From Methanomassiliicoccaceae archaeon UBA71 (GTDB taxonomy: Archaea; Thermoplasmatota; Thermoplasmata; Methanomassiliicoccales; Methanomethylophilaceae): DNA of 64,000 nt. A model generated the notes under the pieces. It ran no database searches and was not told the DNA's origin. It saw nothing but the letters and a program-made list of their open reading frames with translations. Position 1 is the first letter of the stretch. The number at the start of each line of letters is the position of its first letter. This document shows, piece by piece, positions 8,637-16,598 of the stretch. The position numbers were made by a program, and so were the translations under genes. The stretch is from the NCBI GenBank assembly GCA_002504405.1, contig DARO01000004.1, positions 32,204 through 96,203 on the forward strand, in the 5' to 3' direction.

Positions 8637-9888
8637 CCCTCCCGAGGGGCTCTCCGCAGAACTCCCCGTCTTCAACCTGCACCTCTCCCCTGACCATAAC
8701 TGTTTCGGGGAAGACCGCCGCATAGCCGCCGTACGGGGAGTGCCCGCACTTGCTGTGGAGCCTCCTGACATCGATTTCAGATGTGATCCTCATGTCGTAG
8801 ATCTGCAGATCGGCGTCGTACCCCGGCGCGATGCGGCCCTTGCGAATCCCGAAGTTCGCCGCAGGGTTCTCCGAGGCCATGCGCACCGCTGCCTGGATGG
8901 GGAGCCTCCCTGCCCTCACCATCTCCATGATCATGGGCATTGTCGTCTCCAACCCGGGGATACCCCCCGGCGCGGCATCGAACTCGGATGCCTTCTCCTC
9001 GGCGGTGTGCGGCGCATGGTCGGTGCCGATCATGTCCACATCCCCCTTGATGAACCTGGAGAACAGGCGGTCCCTGTTGTCCAGGTCCCTGATCGGCGGG
9101 TTGACCTTGTACTCTGCGGTCGTGTTGCGGTCCACCTCGAACATCAGGTGATGGAGCGTCACCTCCGTGGTGAACCCGGCTGCCTTGGCCATGTCCAGGC
9201 CCTCCGGGGTTGTGATATGGCATATGTTGATCCTGGAGCCCTTGAAGGATCCGGCGAGCCTCCTGATGGCATTCCACTCCGCTTCCGCCGGACGGTTCCT
9301 GAGATGGTCGCGGGTGCAATGCTCCGCTTCCTTGGATATCAGATGGTCGTCCTCTGCATGGACGCTCATGCGCTTGCCTGTGGCCAGAACGTCCCGCACG
9401 GACGGAATCATCTCCTCGTCCTCGTTCAGAAGGATGTTTCCCGTGGTGGATCCCATGAACAGCTTGAATCCTGGCACCAGGGGGGCCAGCATGCCGGCGT
9501 TTATGCCTGAGGTTACGGCGGCGAAGAGCCCGTAGTCCACGTTCGCCCTTCTGCGGATCGCCGACTTCTTGTCCATGAGGGTCTCCACATCGGTTACGGG
9601 CGGCCTGGTGTTGGGCATGTCCAGAACACAGGTCACCCCCGCATGTACCGCTGCCATCGTCCCGGTGCCGAAATCCTCCTTGGCGGTCATGCCAGGGTCC
9701 CGCAGGTGGACGTGCGGGTCCATGAACCCGGGCAGGATTATCTTGCTGGATCCGATGTCCACGCGCTCGTCACCGCCGCTCACGAGCCTCCCGACGGTCA
9801 CGATCCGCCCTTCGGAGATCCCGATCTCGGCATACCTGAGCTCCCCGTCGATGTACGTCCTGCCCTGTATGACCTTCTCTATGTCCAA
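8623..9888 (-). CDS. pyrC: Dihydroorotase
   Basis: 421 residues. It cyclises carbamoyl-aspartate to dihydroorotate in pyrimidine synthesis. The zinc-binding DPHVHLRDPG motif, a late TDHAPHT motif and GIPGLETTMP identify the class I (amidohydrolase) type. The start is the TTG at 9888, supported by a good SD (GGAAGTGAT) and the 4-base gap from the AMMECR1 stop; no ATG lies in a suitable place. Confidence 0.96.
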   Translation of the reverse strand: MDIEKVIQGRTYIDGELRYAEIGISEGRIVTVGRLVSGGDERVDIGSSKIILPGFMDPHVHLRDPGMTAKEDFGTGTMAAVHAGVTCVLDMPNTRPPVTDVETLMDKKSAIRRRANVDYGLFAAVTSGINAGMLAPLVPGFKLFMGSTTGNILLNEDEEMIPSVRDVLATGKRMSVHAEDDHLISKEAEHCTRDHLRNRPAEAEWNAIRRLAGSFKGSRINICHITTPEGLDMAKAAGFTTEVTLHHLMFEVDRNTTAEYKVNPPIRDLDNRDRLFSRFIKGDVDMIGTDHAPHTAEEKASEFDAAPGGIPGLETTMPMIMEMVRAGRLPIQAAVRMASENPAANFGIRKGRIAPGYDADLQIYDMRITSEIDVRRLHSKCGHSPYGGYAAVFPETVMVRGEVQVEDGEFCGEPLGRDVCG

Positions 9889-9892
9889 ACGA

Positions 9893-10480
9893 TCACTTCC
9901 TTATGATTTCGCCACCTGGCGACTCCTCCGAGTACACATCCCCTCCGAACGCGCTGATCCGCGCCCCCGGGGATGTCCAGGCATCGGGCGGCAGGCCGGC
10001 TTTCACCGAGAGGTGATCCAGGAACTCCCGCGCATCCCACCCCCATTCCACAGGCACCTGCGGAAGGAGGAGGCCCCTGCGGCCGAACAGCTCTATTATG
10101 AGTCCGTCACGGCCTATCTCGATCTTCGACAGGAGGTCCTCCGGGGAATCGTGCGGCACCTCCTTCGGGACGGTCAGGACTGTGACCTCCACGGTTACAT
10201 GGGGCACCTCCGAGGGTTCCAGATCCGGGAAACGGGGGTCATGGCATGCGGACCTGGCCGCCTGCTCGATCGCATCCCCGAGGGGGAGCACCGGCATCGG
10301 ATACCCTATGCATCCCCTGAGATCGCGTATCGGGTACGTCTCCAATGTGACGAAGGCCCCCGACGGCTCCCCGAAGCGGGGATCGCCGACCGGTGCGTGC
10401 ATCGGTATGCCTTCCGTCTCCGAGCGTATGGCCGCCCTGGCGAGGGCGACCGCCTCGTCGCCGAACGGCAACTGGATCAC
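9893..10480 (-). CDS. AMMECR1 domain protein
   Basis: 195 residues with the AMMECR1 signature LRGCIGYP and later HDPRFP and SPEDLL; the C-terminus carries the usual VEWGWDAREFLDHLS. The family is conserved in archaea and eukaryotes with no settled activity, though it is often near radical SAM and Memo genes. The GTG at 10480 overlaps the previous stop by 4 bases (GTGA). It is the third gene of the get3-like/unknown/AMMECR1/pyrC/YkgJ operon. Confidence 0.92.
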   Translation of the reverse strand: MIQLPFGDEAVALARAAIRSETEGIPMHAPVGDPRFGEPSGAFVTLETYPIRDLRGCIGYPMPVLPLGDAIEQAARSACHDPRFPDLEPSEVPHVTVEVTVLTVPKEVPHDSPEDLLSKIEIGRDGLIIELFGRRGLLLPQVPVEWGWDAREFLDHLSVKAGLPPDAWTSPGARISAFGGDVYSEESPGGEIIRK

Positions 10481-10944
10481 TCCTCGTTGCTTGTGATGTT
10501 CACCTTCGTCACCGCAGGCTTGCCGGCATCGGTGATGTCCACCTTCTGTGCCCTCGAGGCGCCGCACTGGTCGTTGGCAGCGCAAGCGCTCTTCTTCCAG
10601 GTCTGCTCGGTGGACATGGCGGCATCTCTGATGGAGTCGGGTATCGGCGCCCTCTGCATCATGGCGGAGAGCCCCATCATGAACTCCATGCCCATGGTCA
10701 TGAAATGCCTCTGGACTTCTGGGTCCATGAACATGGAGTATGTTGCTTTGAACAGCTCCTCGCCCTTCTCCTTTGCCGCTTCGTTGGCATGCTCTATTGA
10801 GCCGACCATGCTGTGGGCGGCATCTCTCCCAGCCGACGCGACCGAAATCATACCCTCCTTCTGGAGCGCCATGAGGCTCTCGATGAGCTCCCTGTTCTCT
10901 TTGATGAAACTCTGGAATTCCTCTTCCGAACTGGACATCGTCAC
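10477..10944 (-). CDS. Conserved hypothetical helical protein downstream of Get3-like ATPase
   Basis: 155 residues, acidic N-terminus, then a helical Met/Glu-rich stretch (roughly residues 10-105) that could form a coiled coil, then a Cys/Ala spacer. I do not recognise a family. It starts with GTG at 10944, overlapping the ATPase stop (GTGA), or with the ATG at 10938. The tight coupling to the ATPase suggests a partner of that protein, but this is inference. Confidence 0.6.
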   Translation of the reverse strand: MTMSSSEEEFQSFIKENRELIESLMALQKEGMISVASAGRDAAHSMVGSIEHANEAAKEKGEELFKATYSMFMDPEVQRHFMTMGMEFMMGLSAMMQRAPIPDSIRDAAMSTEQTWKKSACAANDQCGASRAQKVDITDAGKPAVTKVNITSNEE

Positions 10945-12119
10945 GACCTCTTGAAACTGATAACGAGTTCCTCATCCTTGAACTCTGCTCCGGAGATCTC
11001 CGCGCCCGAGAGAACGTCGGGAAGCTGCAGATTGCGCTTCTGGCTGCCCACGTGCACCATCAGCGTGCTCGGGTCCAGACGGAACAGCTCCACTTCCTTC
11101 GAGTTTACGAACGGCATCTTCATCTTCAGCTTATGGACCCCGTCTTCTGTTACGAACTTCATGGGACTGCTCTTTGCGTACACTATCGCGGGATCCTCGT
11201 CCCCGTAGATCTGCTGCGCCATGTACCTGAGCTTCGCCTCCCCCCTGAGCTCGGTCCTCATCATCGGGCACTGCTTGATTATCATCGGGTCGAAGGCGTT
11301 GTGTATCAGCTCCATGTTCTCCTCCTGCTCCTTGAGCTTCTCGGAGAAGAACCCTCCCTCACCCGCCTCTTCCGGCAGGATCCTGTTGACGACGAGCGCC
11401 TCCACGTTCTTGTTGAAAAGGCAGAGGTAGGTGTATGCGCGCATCGTCTCTGTTATGACCATCTTCTCGGGGTTGAGGACCAGCCTGACGGTCGTCACCT
11501 CGGGGTCCTCCAGGATGATCTTGACCCTGTCCATGTTGTCCTTGATCTCCTCCACGCTGTCCATGACCTCCTTGGAGGGCAGGGGCATGTCCATGACCTT
11601 CCCGACCGTGGCCCTGGCTATGCTGAGGATCCTCTTTATCACTAGGAACGCCCGGTTGATGTACCAGTTGGTGACATCGGGGAAGCTCAGGAGACGCAGG
11701 GTCTCGCCCGTGGGCGCTGTATCCATCACGATGACGTCGTACGTCCCCTCTTCATTGAACTGATTCACATAGAACAGAGCGGCGATCATCTCCATTCCGG
11801 GCATTATGGCCATCTCCTCCGCCGAGATCTCGCCCATACCCTGGGACAGCATGAACGCGGAGACGTAGTTCTGGATCTCCGACCACTTGGTCCTCATCTC
11901 ATGTATGATGTCGATCTCCAGGACGTCCAGGTTCTCCTTGACGTTCACAATCTCCGGACCGAGTTTCATCTCGAGGGAGTCTCCGAGAGAGTGGGCAGAA
12001 TCGGTGCTCATCAGGACGGTCCTGTATCCGAGATCGGAGAGCCTGTATGCTGTGGCGGCCGCGGATGATGTCTTCCCCACACCGCCTTTGCCCGTGTAAA
12101 TGATGAGCCTCATAGCCAT
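10941..12119 (-). CDS. ArsA/Get3-family ATPase
   Basis: 392 residues with the deviant Walker A KGGVGKTS near the N-terminus and the switch region DTAPTGETLRLL. The family includes arsenite-pump ATPase ArsA and the tail-anchored-protein targeting factor Get3; archaeal members act as single-domain dimers like Get3. No arsenite permease or arsR lies nearby, so a Get3-like role is more likely. The ATG at 12119 (or 12113) is used; upstream in-frame codons would run into the tRNA leader. Confidence 0.9.
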   Translation of the reverse strand: MAMRLIIYTGKGGVGKTSSAAATAYRLSDLGYRTVLMSTDSAHSLGDSLEMKLGPEIVNVKENLDVLEIDIIHEMRTKWSEIQNYVSAFMLSQGMGEISAEEMAIMPGMEMIAALFYVNQFNEEGTYDVIVMDTAPTGETLRLLSFPDVTNWYINRAFLVIKRILSIARATVGKVMDMPLPSKEVMDSVEEIKDNMDRVKIILEDPEVTTVRLVLNPEKMVITETMRAYTYLCLFNKNVEALVVNRILPEEAGEGGFFSEKLKEQEENMELIHNAFDPMIIKQCPMMRTELRGEAKLRYMAQQIYGDEDPAIVYAKSSPMKFVTEDGVHKLKMKMPFVNSKEVELFRLDPSTLMVHVGSQKRNLQLPDVLSGAEISGAEFKDEELVISFKRS

Positions 12120-12209
12120 CGTTAATGCCGAGCGGGTATATAACCAGCAGTCGGTAAAGAACGGTCGATCAGGAACCACGAAGGGAACGATGATGAATTT
12201 GAGAAGATA

Positions 12210-12318
12210 TGGTGCCGGGAATGGGGTTCGAACCCATGACCTTCGGATTTCCCTGGAAGAGGTCTAATTGACCAGAACCCTATGAGTCCGACGCTCCACC
12301 AGGCTGAGCCACCCCGGC
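12210..12318 (-). tRNA. tRNA-Met (CAT) with 32-base intron
   Basis: The mature tRNA has acceptor GCCGGGG/TCCCGGC, D stem GCTC/GAGC, anticodon stem TCGGA/TCCGA, loop CTCATA|A (anticodon CAT) and T arm ATGGG-TTCGAAC-CCCAT, with encoded CCA. A 32-base insertion at about 12249-12280 interrupts the anticodon loop after position 37, the standard place for an archaeal intron. The elongator methionine identity fits the G1-C72 end and lack of initiator features; tRNA-Ile2 with modified C34 is an alternative. A TATA (GATATAAAC) sits about 27 bases upstream. Confidence 0.9.
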
Positions 12319-12432
12319 CTTTGGTAAGCTGGGGATTGGCTCTTAGTTTATATCGCTTTCTATCGGAAGACGACGATGCCGTCCTGTGAAATGTGTTGTA
12401 AAAGCTGTAAGAAGGGTTGTGAAGGGGTTTGG

Positions 12433-12457
12433 GGGCAGGGGACGATGTCCCCCTGCC
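12433..12457 (-). terminator. Hairpin after the eS1 stop codon
   Basis: An inverted repeat (GGCAGGGGAC / GTCCCCCTGCC) lies 5 to 29 bases downstream of the eS1 stop on the minus strand. It has a strong GC stem but no clear T-run, so it may be a terminator or a 3' stabilising hairpin. Confidence 0.45.
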
Positions 12458-12461
12458 ACGA

Positions 12462-13196
12462 TCACTCCTCGGCGGGAGCCTCCTCTGCCTCGACGGGTTC
12501 CTCGGCAGGTGCATCCTCAGCGGACTCCTCGGCGGGAGCCTCCTCTGCAGGGGGCTGGATGTCGGCTGCGGGCATGATGGACTCGGGCTCACCCTCTCCG
12601 GCCTCGAGAACCTCGGACTTGCGGATCTCGATCCTCTTGATGGGGATGATGATGCGGCAGGCCCTGGCGAGCTCCTTGGCGAGGTCTCCAGAGACGATGT
12701 CCTTGACGATCTCGGAGAGGGTCCTCTCCTGACCGATGGCGACCAGGGTCTCTCCGATGACCCTCCTCATGGCGTCCTCCTGGGAGGACTGGATGCGCCT
12801 GTCAGCGATGGACATGGTCTTGATCCTGTAGGTGAAACCGTCCTTGGTGACGATGTCGACGACATGGTCCGTCTTGGTCTTTCTTCTGCGGGTAAGCCTC
12901 CTGACGTAGTCGGAGGTGAGGTCGTGACCGACGAATGCGGTCTTGGCGTCGTGGCCGTCGACGGAGGTGACCTTGAACTTGAGCTTGATGTGCATCTTGG
13001 AGAAGTCCCCGGTAAGGTCCTGGACGGTGACCTCGACGGTACGTCCGATGACGTACTCGGGGTCAGCCGAGGGGGTCTCTCCGATCTCGGACTCGTTGAA
13101 CATGCGGGGGGCGTGGACCTTGTACCACTCTTTCGCCTTCCACTTGTCCTTCACCTTGCGGCCTGCTGCGGCCTTGACTTTCTTTGCGGGTGCCAT
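12462..13196 (-). CDS. rps3ae: Small ribosomal subunit protein eS1 (S3Ae)
   Basis: 244 residues. Family features include the basic start MAPAKKVKAAAGRKVKDKWKAKEWY and RRLTRRRKTKTDHVVDI. The last 40 residues form an acidic tail, AEEAPAEES repeated with AEDAPAEEP, which is longer than usual. An ATG with a strong AAGGAG SD is at 13196, and a TATA (TTTTAATATAACC, about 13236-13248) lies upstream. It is a monocistronic-looking 30S protein gene. Confidence 0.96.
   Translation of the reverse strand: MAPAKKVKAAAGRKVKDKWKAKEWYKVHAPRMFNESEIGETPSADPEYVIGRTVEVTVQDLTGDFSKMHIKLKFKVTSVDGHDAKTAFVGHDLTSDYVRRLTRRRKTKTDHVVDIVTKDGFTYRIKTMSIADRRIQSSQEDAMRRVIGETLVAIGQERTLSEIVKDIVSGDLAKELARACRIIIPIKRIEIRKSEVLEAGEGEPESIMPAADIQPPAEEAPAEESAEDAPAEEPVEAEEAPAEE
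12464..12488 (-). repeat. 25-base tandem-type direct repeat in eS1 tail, copy 1
   Basis: The 25 bases at 12464-12488 are repeated exactly at 12524-12548, 60 bases apart (whole codons). They encode the AEEAPAEES units of the acidic tail, probably the product of slippage. Confidence 0.8.
12524..12548 (-). repeat. 25-base tandem-type direct repeat in eS1 tail, copy 2
   Basis: Second exact copy of the 25-base unit at 12464-12488. The intervening 35 bases encode a similar acidic segment. Confidence 0.8.
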
Positions 13197-13419
13197 GGTA
13201 TGACTCCTTTTGATACTGAGCGCAGGATTCCATGGTTATATTAAAAGCTATGCCGCAGCGCTTTTTCCTGTAACGCCGTGAAAACGAACATAGCCAGACA
13301 TATGATGTGTATCATAATTAGGATAATTTGTTCCTGATTAGATTAGTACCGCATGTGTATAAAGTTCGCTTAAAAAAATTAATAGCAAACTGCGCCGGAG
13401 AAACTGAGAGGAGCAAGTC

Positions 13420-13452
13420 AAAAAAAAAGGTCGGGAGGGGTGATCCCCTCCC
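13420..13452 (-). terminator. Terminator after hdrB
   Basis: On the minus strand, the GGGAGGGGATCACCCCTCCC stem (13433-13452) is followed by a run of nine T (13420-13428). It lies 12 bases beyond the hdrB stop and matches an intrinsic-type terminator. Confidence 0.75.
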
Positions 13453-13463
13453 ATGGAAAGGTT

Positions 13464-14309
13464 TCAGAGTGTGACAGGGGTCTGGTGGGCGGAGAGGCCG
13501 AGGTCCTCTGCGCTCATTCCCATTGCCAGTCCGTAGAGCTGGGACAGGTGCAGCACGGGGATGCTGTAACCGAGGTCCTTCTGGACGCTGTCGAACTGCA
13601 GGTGGCAGAACGGGCAGACGTCGATGATGTACTGGGCTCCGGACTCCTTCATGTTCTCGAGGTTGGTCTCGGTGAACTTCTTGGCGACGTCTCCGAAGGC
13701 GGCCTTCAGACCTCCTCCGGCACCGCAGCACAGCATCTTCTGCTTCCTGGGCATGCTCTTGGCACCGGTGGCCTCGACGAGCTCATCGAGAATGTGGGGG
13801 TTCTCGGGGTCGTCGACTCCCTTGATGTTGCTGGGCTTCAGGAAGTGGCATCCGTAGAAGGTTGCGACCTGGTAGTCCACGGGGTTGGTGACCTTCTCCT
13901 TGATCTTCTCGATTCCGACTTCCCTGTACAGGACCTCTGCGAAGTGGTAGACCTTTGTGGTCCCCTTGTACTCCATTCCGATCTCGGCGAGGATCTTGTT
14001 GACCTCTGCCAGGAGCTCGGGCTCGTGGGCCAGCTCGTACGCGGCGTCGAAGAGAGATCCGTAGCATCCGTTGCAGATGGTTACGATGGGGAGTCCCTCC
14101 TTCTCTGCGAGAGCGAGGTTCCTGGCGGCGGCGGCCAGCCAGGTCTTCTTGCTGAAAGCCCTGATGACTCCGGGGGCGGGGCAGCAGCTGGCATCGGCCA
14201 GGTCGACCAGCTCGATGCCGAGGGCGGCACAGACGTCCCTGGTGGATTTCTCGATTCCGGGGTACCTGAGGGGTGCGATGCATCCGAGGAAGAAAGCGTA
14301 CTTTGCCAT
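13464..14309 (-). CDS. hdrB: CoB-CoM heterodisulfide reductase subunit B
   Basis: 281 residues. HdrB holds the active-site iron-sulfur clusters that cleave CoM-S-S-CoB, the terminal step of methanogenesis. Two CCG-type cysteine motifs are visible: SCCPAPG with CNGCYG, and YGCHFL, LCCGAGGG with CPFCH. The ATG at 14309 has a GGAG SD eight bases upstream; a GTG at 14318 would overlap the hdrC stop. It forms the distal gene of hdrCB. HdrA is not encoded in the window. Confidence 0.97.
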   Translation of the reverse strand: MAKYAFFLGCIAPLRYPGIEKSTRDVCAALGIELVDLADASCCPAPGVIRAFSKKTWLAAAARNLALAEKEGLPIVTICNGCYGSLFDAAYELAHEPELLAEVNKILAEIGMEYKGTTKVYHFAEVLYREVGIEKIKEKVTNPVDYQVATFYGCHFLKPSNIKGVDDPENPHILDELVEATGAKSMPRKQKMLCCGAGGGLKAAFGDVAKKFTETNLENMKESGAQYIIDVCPFCHLQFDSVQKDLGYSIPVLHLSQLYGLAMGMSAEDLGLSAHQTPVTL

Positions 14310-14314
14310 GATTC

Positions 14315-14812
14315 TCACTCCTTTGTGATCTTGTCGAATCCGGTCGCGGTCAGGATCTTGTCGAGGTCGGCCTTCGCGCTGGAGTTGGCGAGGACGGTGG
14401 GCGGCACCTCAGGCAGTCCGAGCTGCTTCCTGAGCTCGGAGATCTTGTCCTGGACGGGGACGGTGTGACCGTACTTGCTGAAGTTGGTGGCGGTTCCCTT
14501 GTGGTTGGCCTTGATGTGTCCCTCTGCGACGGCGATGTTCCTGAGGGCGATGACGATGTCAACGATGGGGACCTGGCGGGGGCACCTCTCGACGCAGGTG
14601 TAGCAGGTGCTGCACTCCCAGAGCTCATCGCTGTTGATGATTTCCTCCTTCATGCCGAGCTGAGCCATCCTCATGAGCTTCCTGACCCTGTATGAGGTCC
14701 TCCTGCCGGAGGGGCATCCAGCCGTGCAGGTTCCGCACTGGAAGCACATCTTGACTTCCTCGCCGCCTGCAGCGGCGATCTCTTTAGCGAAATCGGGGTT
14801 GGGCGTTACCAT
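14315..14812 (-). CDS. hdrC: CoB-CoM heterodisulfide reductase subunit C
   Basis: 165 residues with two [4Fe-4S] motifs: CFQCGTCTAGCP and CSTCYTCVERCP. It carries electrons from HdrA to HdrB. The ATG at 14812 is chosen because the TATA (TATTATATAC on the minus strand, about 14841-14851) places the transcript start near 14815, a leaderless message; the GTG at 14828 would lie upstream of that. The palindrome at 14875-14890, upstream of this TATA, matches the one before the neighbouring regulator gene. Confidence 0.96.
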   Translation of the reverse strand: MVTPNPDFAKEIAAAGGEEVKMCFQCGTCTAGCPSGRRTSYRVRKLMRMAQLGMKEEIINSDELWECSTCYTCVERCPRQVPIVDIVIALRNIAVAEGHIKANHKGTATNFSKYGHTVPVQDKISELRKQLGLPEVPPTVLANSSAKADLDKILTATGFDKITKE

Positions 14813-14840
14813 AGTTATCGGGTTGAGCACCGCCCTGTTC

Positions 14841-14852
14841 GTATATAATATG
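14841..14852 (-). promoter_or_regulatory. TATA box of hdrCB
   Basis: An AT-rich stretch (GTATATAATATG on the plus strand) lies about 30 bases before the hdrC start codon. It matches archaeal box A position and sequence and supports a leaderless hdrC transcript. Confidence 0.7.
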
Positions 14853-14874
14853 AACAGTCATGGATGCACGGCTG

Positions 14875-14890
14875 TTACCCTATGGGATAA
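14875..14890. promoter_or_regulatory. Operator-like palindrome upstream of hdrC
   Basis: TTACCC-TATG-GGATAA at 14875-14890. Its half-sites agree with the perfect palindrome TTATCC-GTAC-GGATAA before the regulator gene (15715-15730), giving the consensus TTAYCC-N4-GGATAA. It lies about 25-45 bases upstream of the hdrC TATA box, the position of an activator site. Confidence 0.6.
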
Positions 14891-14900
14891 TACAATCTCC

Positions 14901-15701
14901 TCAGATGTTCCTGGACGACAGCGCCTTGATCATCCTGGACACGTTGCGCGACTCCTTCCTGTATATTGCTGTTATCGCATGGCGCAGCATCCTGGGATCG
15001 ACGGCCGACTTGAGCCTCAGGTTCCTCCTCGTCAGAAGGAACTCGTCGATGAAGAAGCTCTTCTTGGACCCGAGGAGCTCCGGGAGGGAGAATGTCTCCG
15101 AGTCTATCGTGTACTCCCTGTCCTCAGAGTCCAGGTACATGAAGGCCACCCTCTGGGCACCGTACTTGTAGCGGATGAAGGACGGGCCGTTGTCCACCAT
15201 GACCATGCCCATGTAGCCTATCTCCTCCATCTGGAACTCCTCGGCATCGAAAAGATACAGGGGGTCGTCGATGATCGCCAGGTCCGCGCGGTCCTCCCTC
15301 ATCATCCTGATGTTGTACTCGTCGTCGGACACGACGACGGATGCTCCGGCGATCTTGAGGGAGGATATCACGGACATCGTCAGGTCCTCGGTGACGGGGC
15401 TGCAGCACACCGTGAACCCGCGGTCTGTCTCGCAGCGATGGCCCATGGACCTCGCGAGCGATGCGACCCTCTCGCCCTCCTCGGTCAGGATGGAGCCCGA
15501 GGGGGACGTCGTCACAACCGGGGCGCCGACGGCCTCCTCCATGGAATGGATGTACTTGTGCAGGACCGGCACGGATATGCCCAGACGCTTGGCGGCGGCG
15601 GTCTGGCTCCCCGCATCCTGAACCGCCAGAAGCGCTTCCAGCTGCCTCGTGGTGACCGTCTTCCCGTTAATCACCTGTGAGTTCTGCACGGATATGTCCA
15701 T
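14901..15701 (-). CDS. ModE-like winged-helix regulator with ligand-binding domain
   Basis: 266 residues. The N-terminus (about 15-75) has a ModE/LysR-type helix-turn-helix: TTRQLEALLAVQDAGSQTAAAKRLGIS. The C-terminal half (about 90-255) resembles a small periplasmic-binding-like ligand domain (VVVSDDEYNIRMM, DLAIIDDPLYLF). It should bind DNA and sense a small molecule. The ATG at 15701 lies 13 bases after a 16-base perfect palindrome. The matching palindrome before hdrCB, encoded just downstream, makes hdrCB the likely target. The ligand is unknown; molybdate or tungstate is a candidate because of the ModE head. Confidence 0.82.
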   Translation of the reverse strand: MDISVQNSQVINGKTVTTRQLEALLAVQDAGSQTAAAKRLGISVPVLHKYIHSMEEAVGAPVVTTSPSGSILTEEGERVASLARSMGHRCETDRGFTVCCSPVTEDLTMSVISSLKIAGASVVVSDDEYNIRMMREDRADLAIIDDPLYLFDAEEFQMEEIGYMGMVMVDNGPSFIRYKYGAQRVAFMYLDSEDREYTIDSETFSLPELLGSKKSFFIDEFLLTRRNLRLKSAVDPRMLRHAITAIYRKESRNVSRMIKALSSRNI

Positions 15702-16088
15702 GGATGCCGGAGTGTTATCCGTACGGATAATGCTTGCGCGCTCATTGCACCCTTCCTGACTCGCGACCTCGGAGTATCCATATACAACGGAGCCTACGAC
15801 ACCGTCATCGAAGCCATCCGCGACGCCAGCAAAGAATACTTCTGATGTCCCTGTGCTTCTCCAGCATGGGGGTACACGGTGGTCACCCCAGCCATGGCCA
15901 ATTCGCGAGGCATCCCCTGATTCCAGGTACCTTCCCACAAACTCACTTCCAACCATCTTCATAGGAGTGGCTGACCTGCTTTTGGGACCATTGCAGGCAG
16001 ACGCCTCTGATTCCGCACCACGCGCGACATCGAGGCATGACCGGCCATCATGAGAAAACGATTAAACCACGTACAGGATGCCCCGGGC
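15702..16088. other. 387-base intergenic region with possible gene remnant
   Basis: Apart from the palindrome at 15715-15730, this contains a short open stretch ending in TGA at 15842-15844 that reads like a C-terminal tail (LGVSIYNGAYDTVIEAIRDASKEYF), with no credible start. It may be a decayed gene. From 15845 to 16088 I see nothing beyond the leader of the hydrogenase protease. Confidence 0.4.
15715..15730. promoter_or_regulatory. Perfect 16-base palindrome (operator) before the ModE-like gene
   Basis: TTATCCGTACGGATAA is self-complementary over 16 bases and lies 13 bases before the regulator start codon, overlapping where its TATA box should be. This position fits autorepression. Confidence 0.75.
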
Positions 16089-16598
16089 ATGAACAGCGTT
16101 CACAGGGATGCGAGCACCGTGGTCGTCGGACTCGGCAGCCCCATCATGTGCGACGACGCGGTGGGGCTGAGGGTGTCCCAGCTCATCGAGTCGATGCACC
16201 TGGACGACATAGACTGCTGCCAGGAGGCTGTCGGCGGCCTGGACATCCTCCCCGTCATCCACGGTTACAGATATGCGGTCATAGTGGACGCCATACAGAC
16301 CGGCCAGTACGCCCCCGGTACGGTCATGCTCTTCACGGAGAGGGACTTCGACGAGGCGGTGGCTCACGCCTCAAGCCACGATGTCAACCTGCCCACGGCA
16401 CTGAAGATAGGGCGCCAGATGGATCCGGCGCTCATGCCCGAGGAGGTCAGGTTCGTGGCGATCGAGGTGCAGGACATAAAGACCGTCACGGAGACCATGA
16501 CCCCTGAACTGGAGGCGGCGGTAAGACCGGCCGGGGACGCCGTCCTCCATGTGATCTCGGAGCTCAGAAAGCGAGGTTGCGGGAATCGTACTTCTTGA
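16089..16598 (+). CDS. Hydrogenase maturation protease (HyaD/FrhD family)
   Basis: 169 residues. The GLGSPIMCDDAVGLRV motif near the N-terminus carries the nickel-sensing acidic residue, and VDAIQTGQYAPGTV is another conserved block of the family. It clips the C-terminus of a [NiFe] hydrogenase large subunit after nickel insertion. No hydrogenase gene is in the window. The ATG at 16089 leaves the normal short N-terminus; an ATG at 16050 would add 13 residues. The end overlaps the convergent peptidase by 35 bases. Confidence 0.88.
   Translation: MNSVHRDASTVVVGLGSPIMCDDAVGLRVSQLIESMHLDDIDCCQEAVGGLDILPVIHGYRYAVIVDAIQTGQYAPGTVMLFTERDFDEAVAHASSHDVNLPTALKIGRQMDPALMPEEVRFVAIEVQDIKTVTETMTPELEAAVRPAGDAVLHVISELRKRGCGNRTS

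Noticed and set aside
12429..13244. Plus-strand 271-codon frame in eS1
   Set aside because: Exact antisense of eS1; repeated Gly/Leu pattern is a shadow of the acidic tail.
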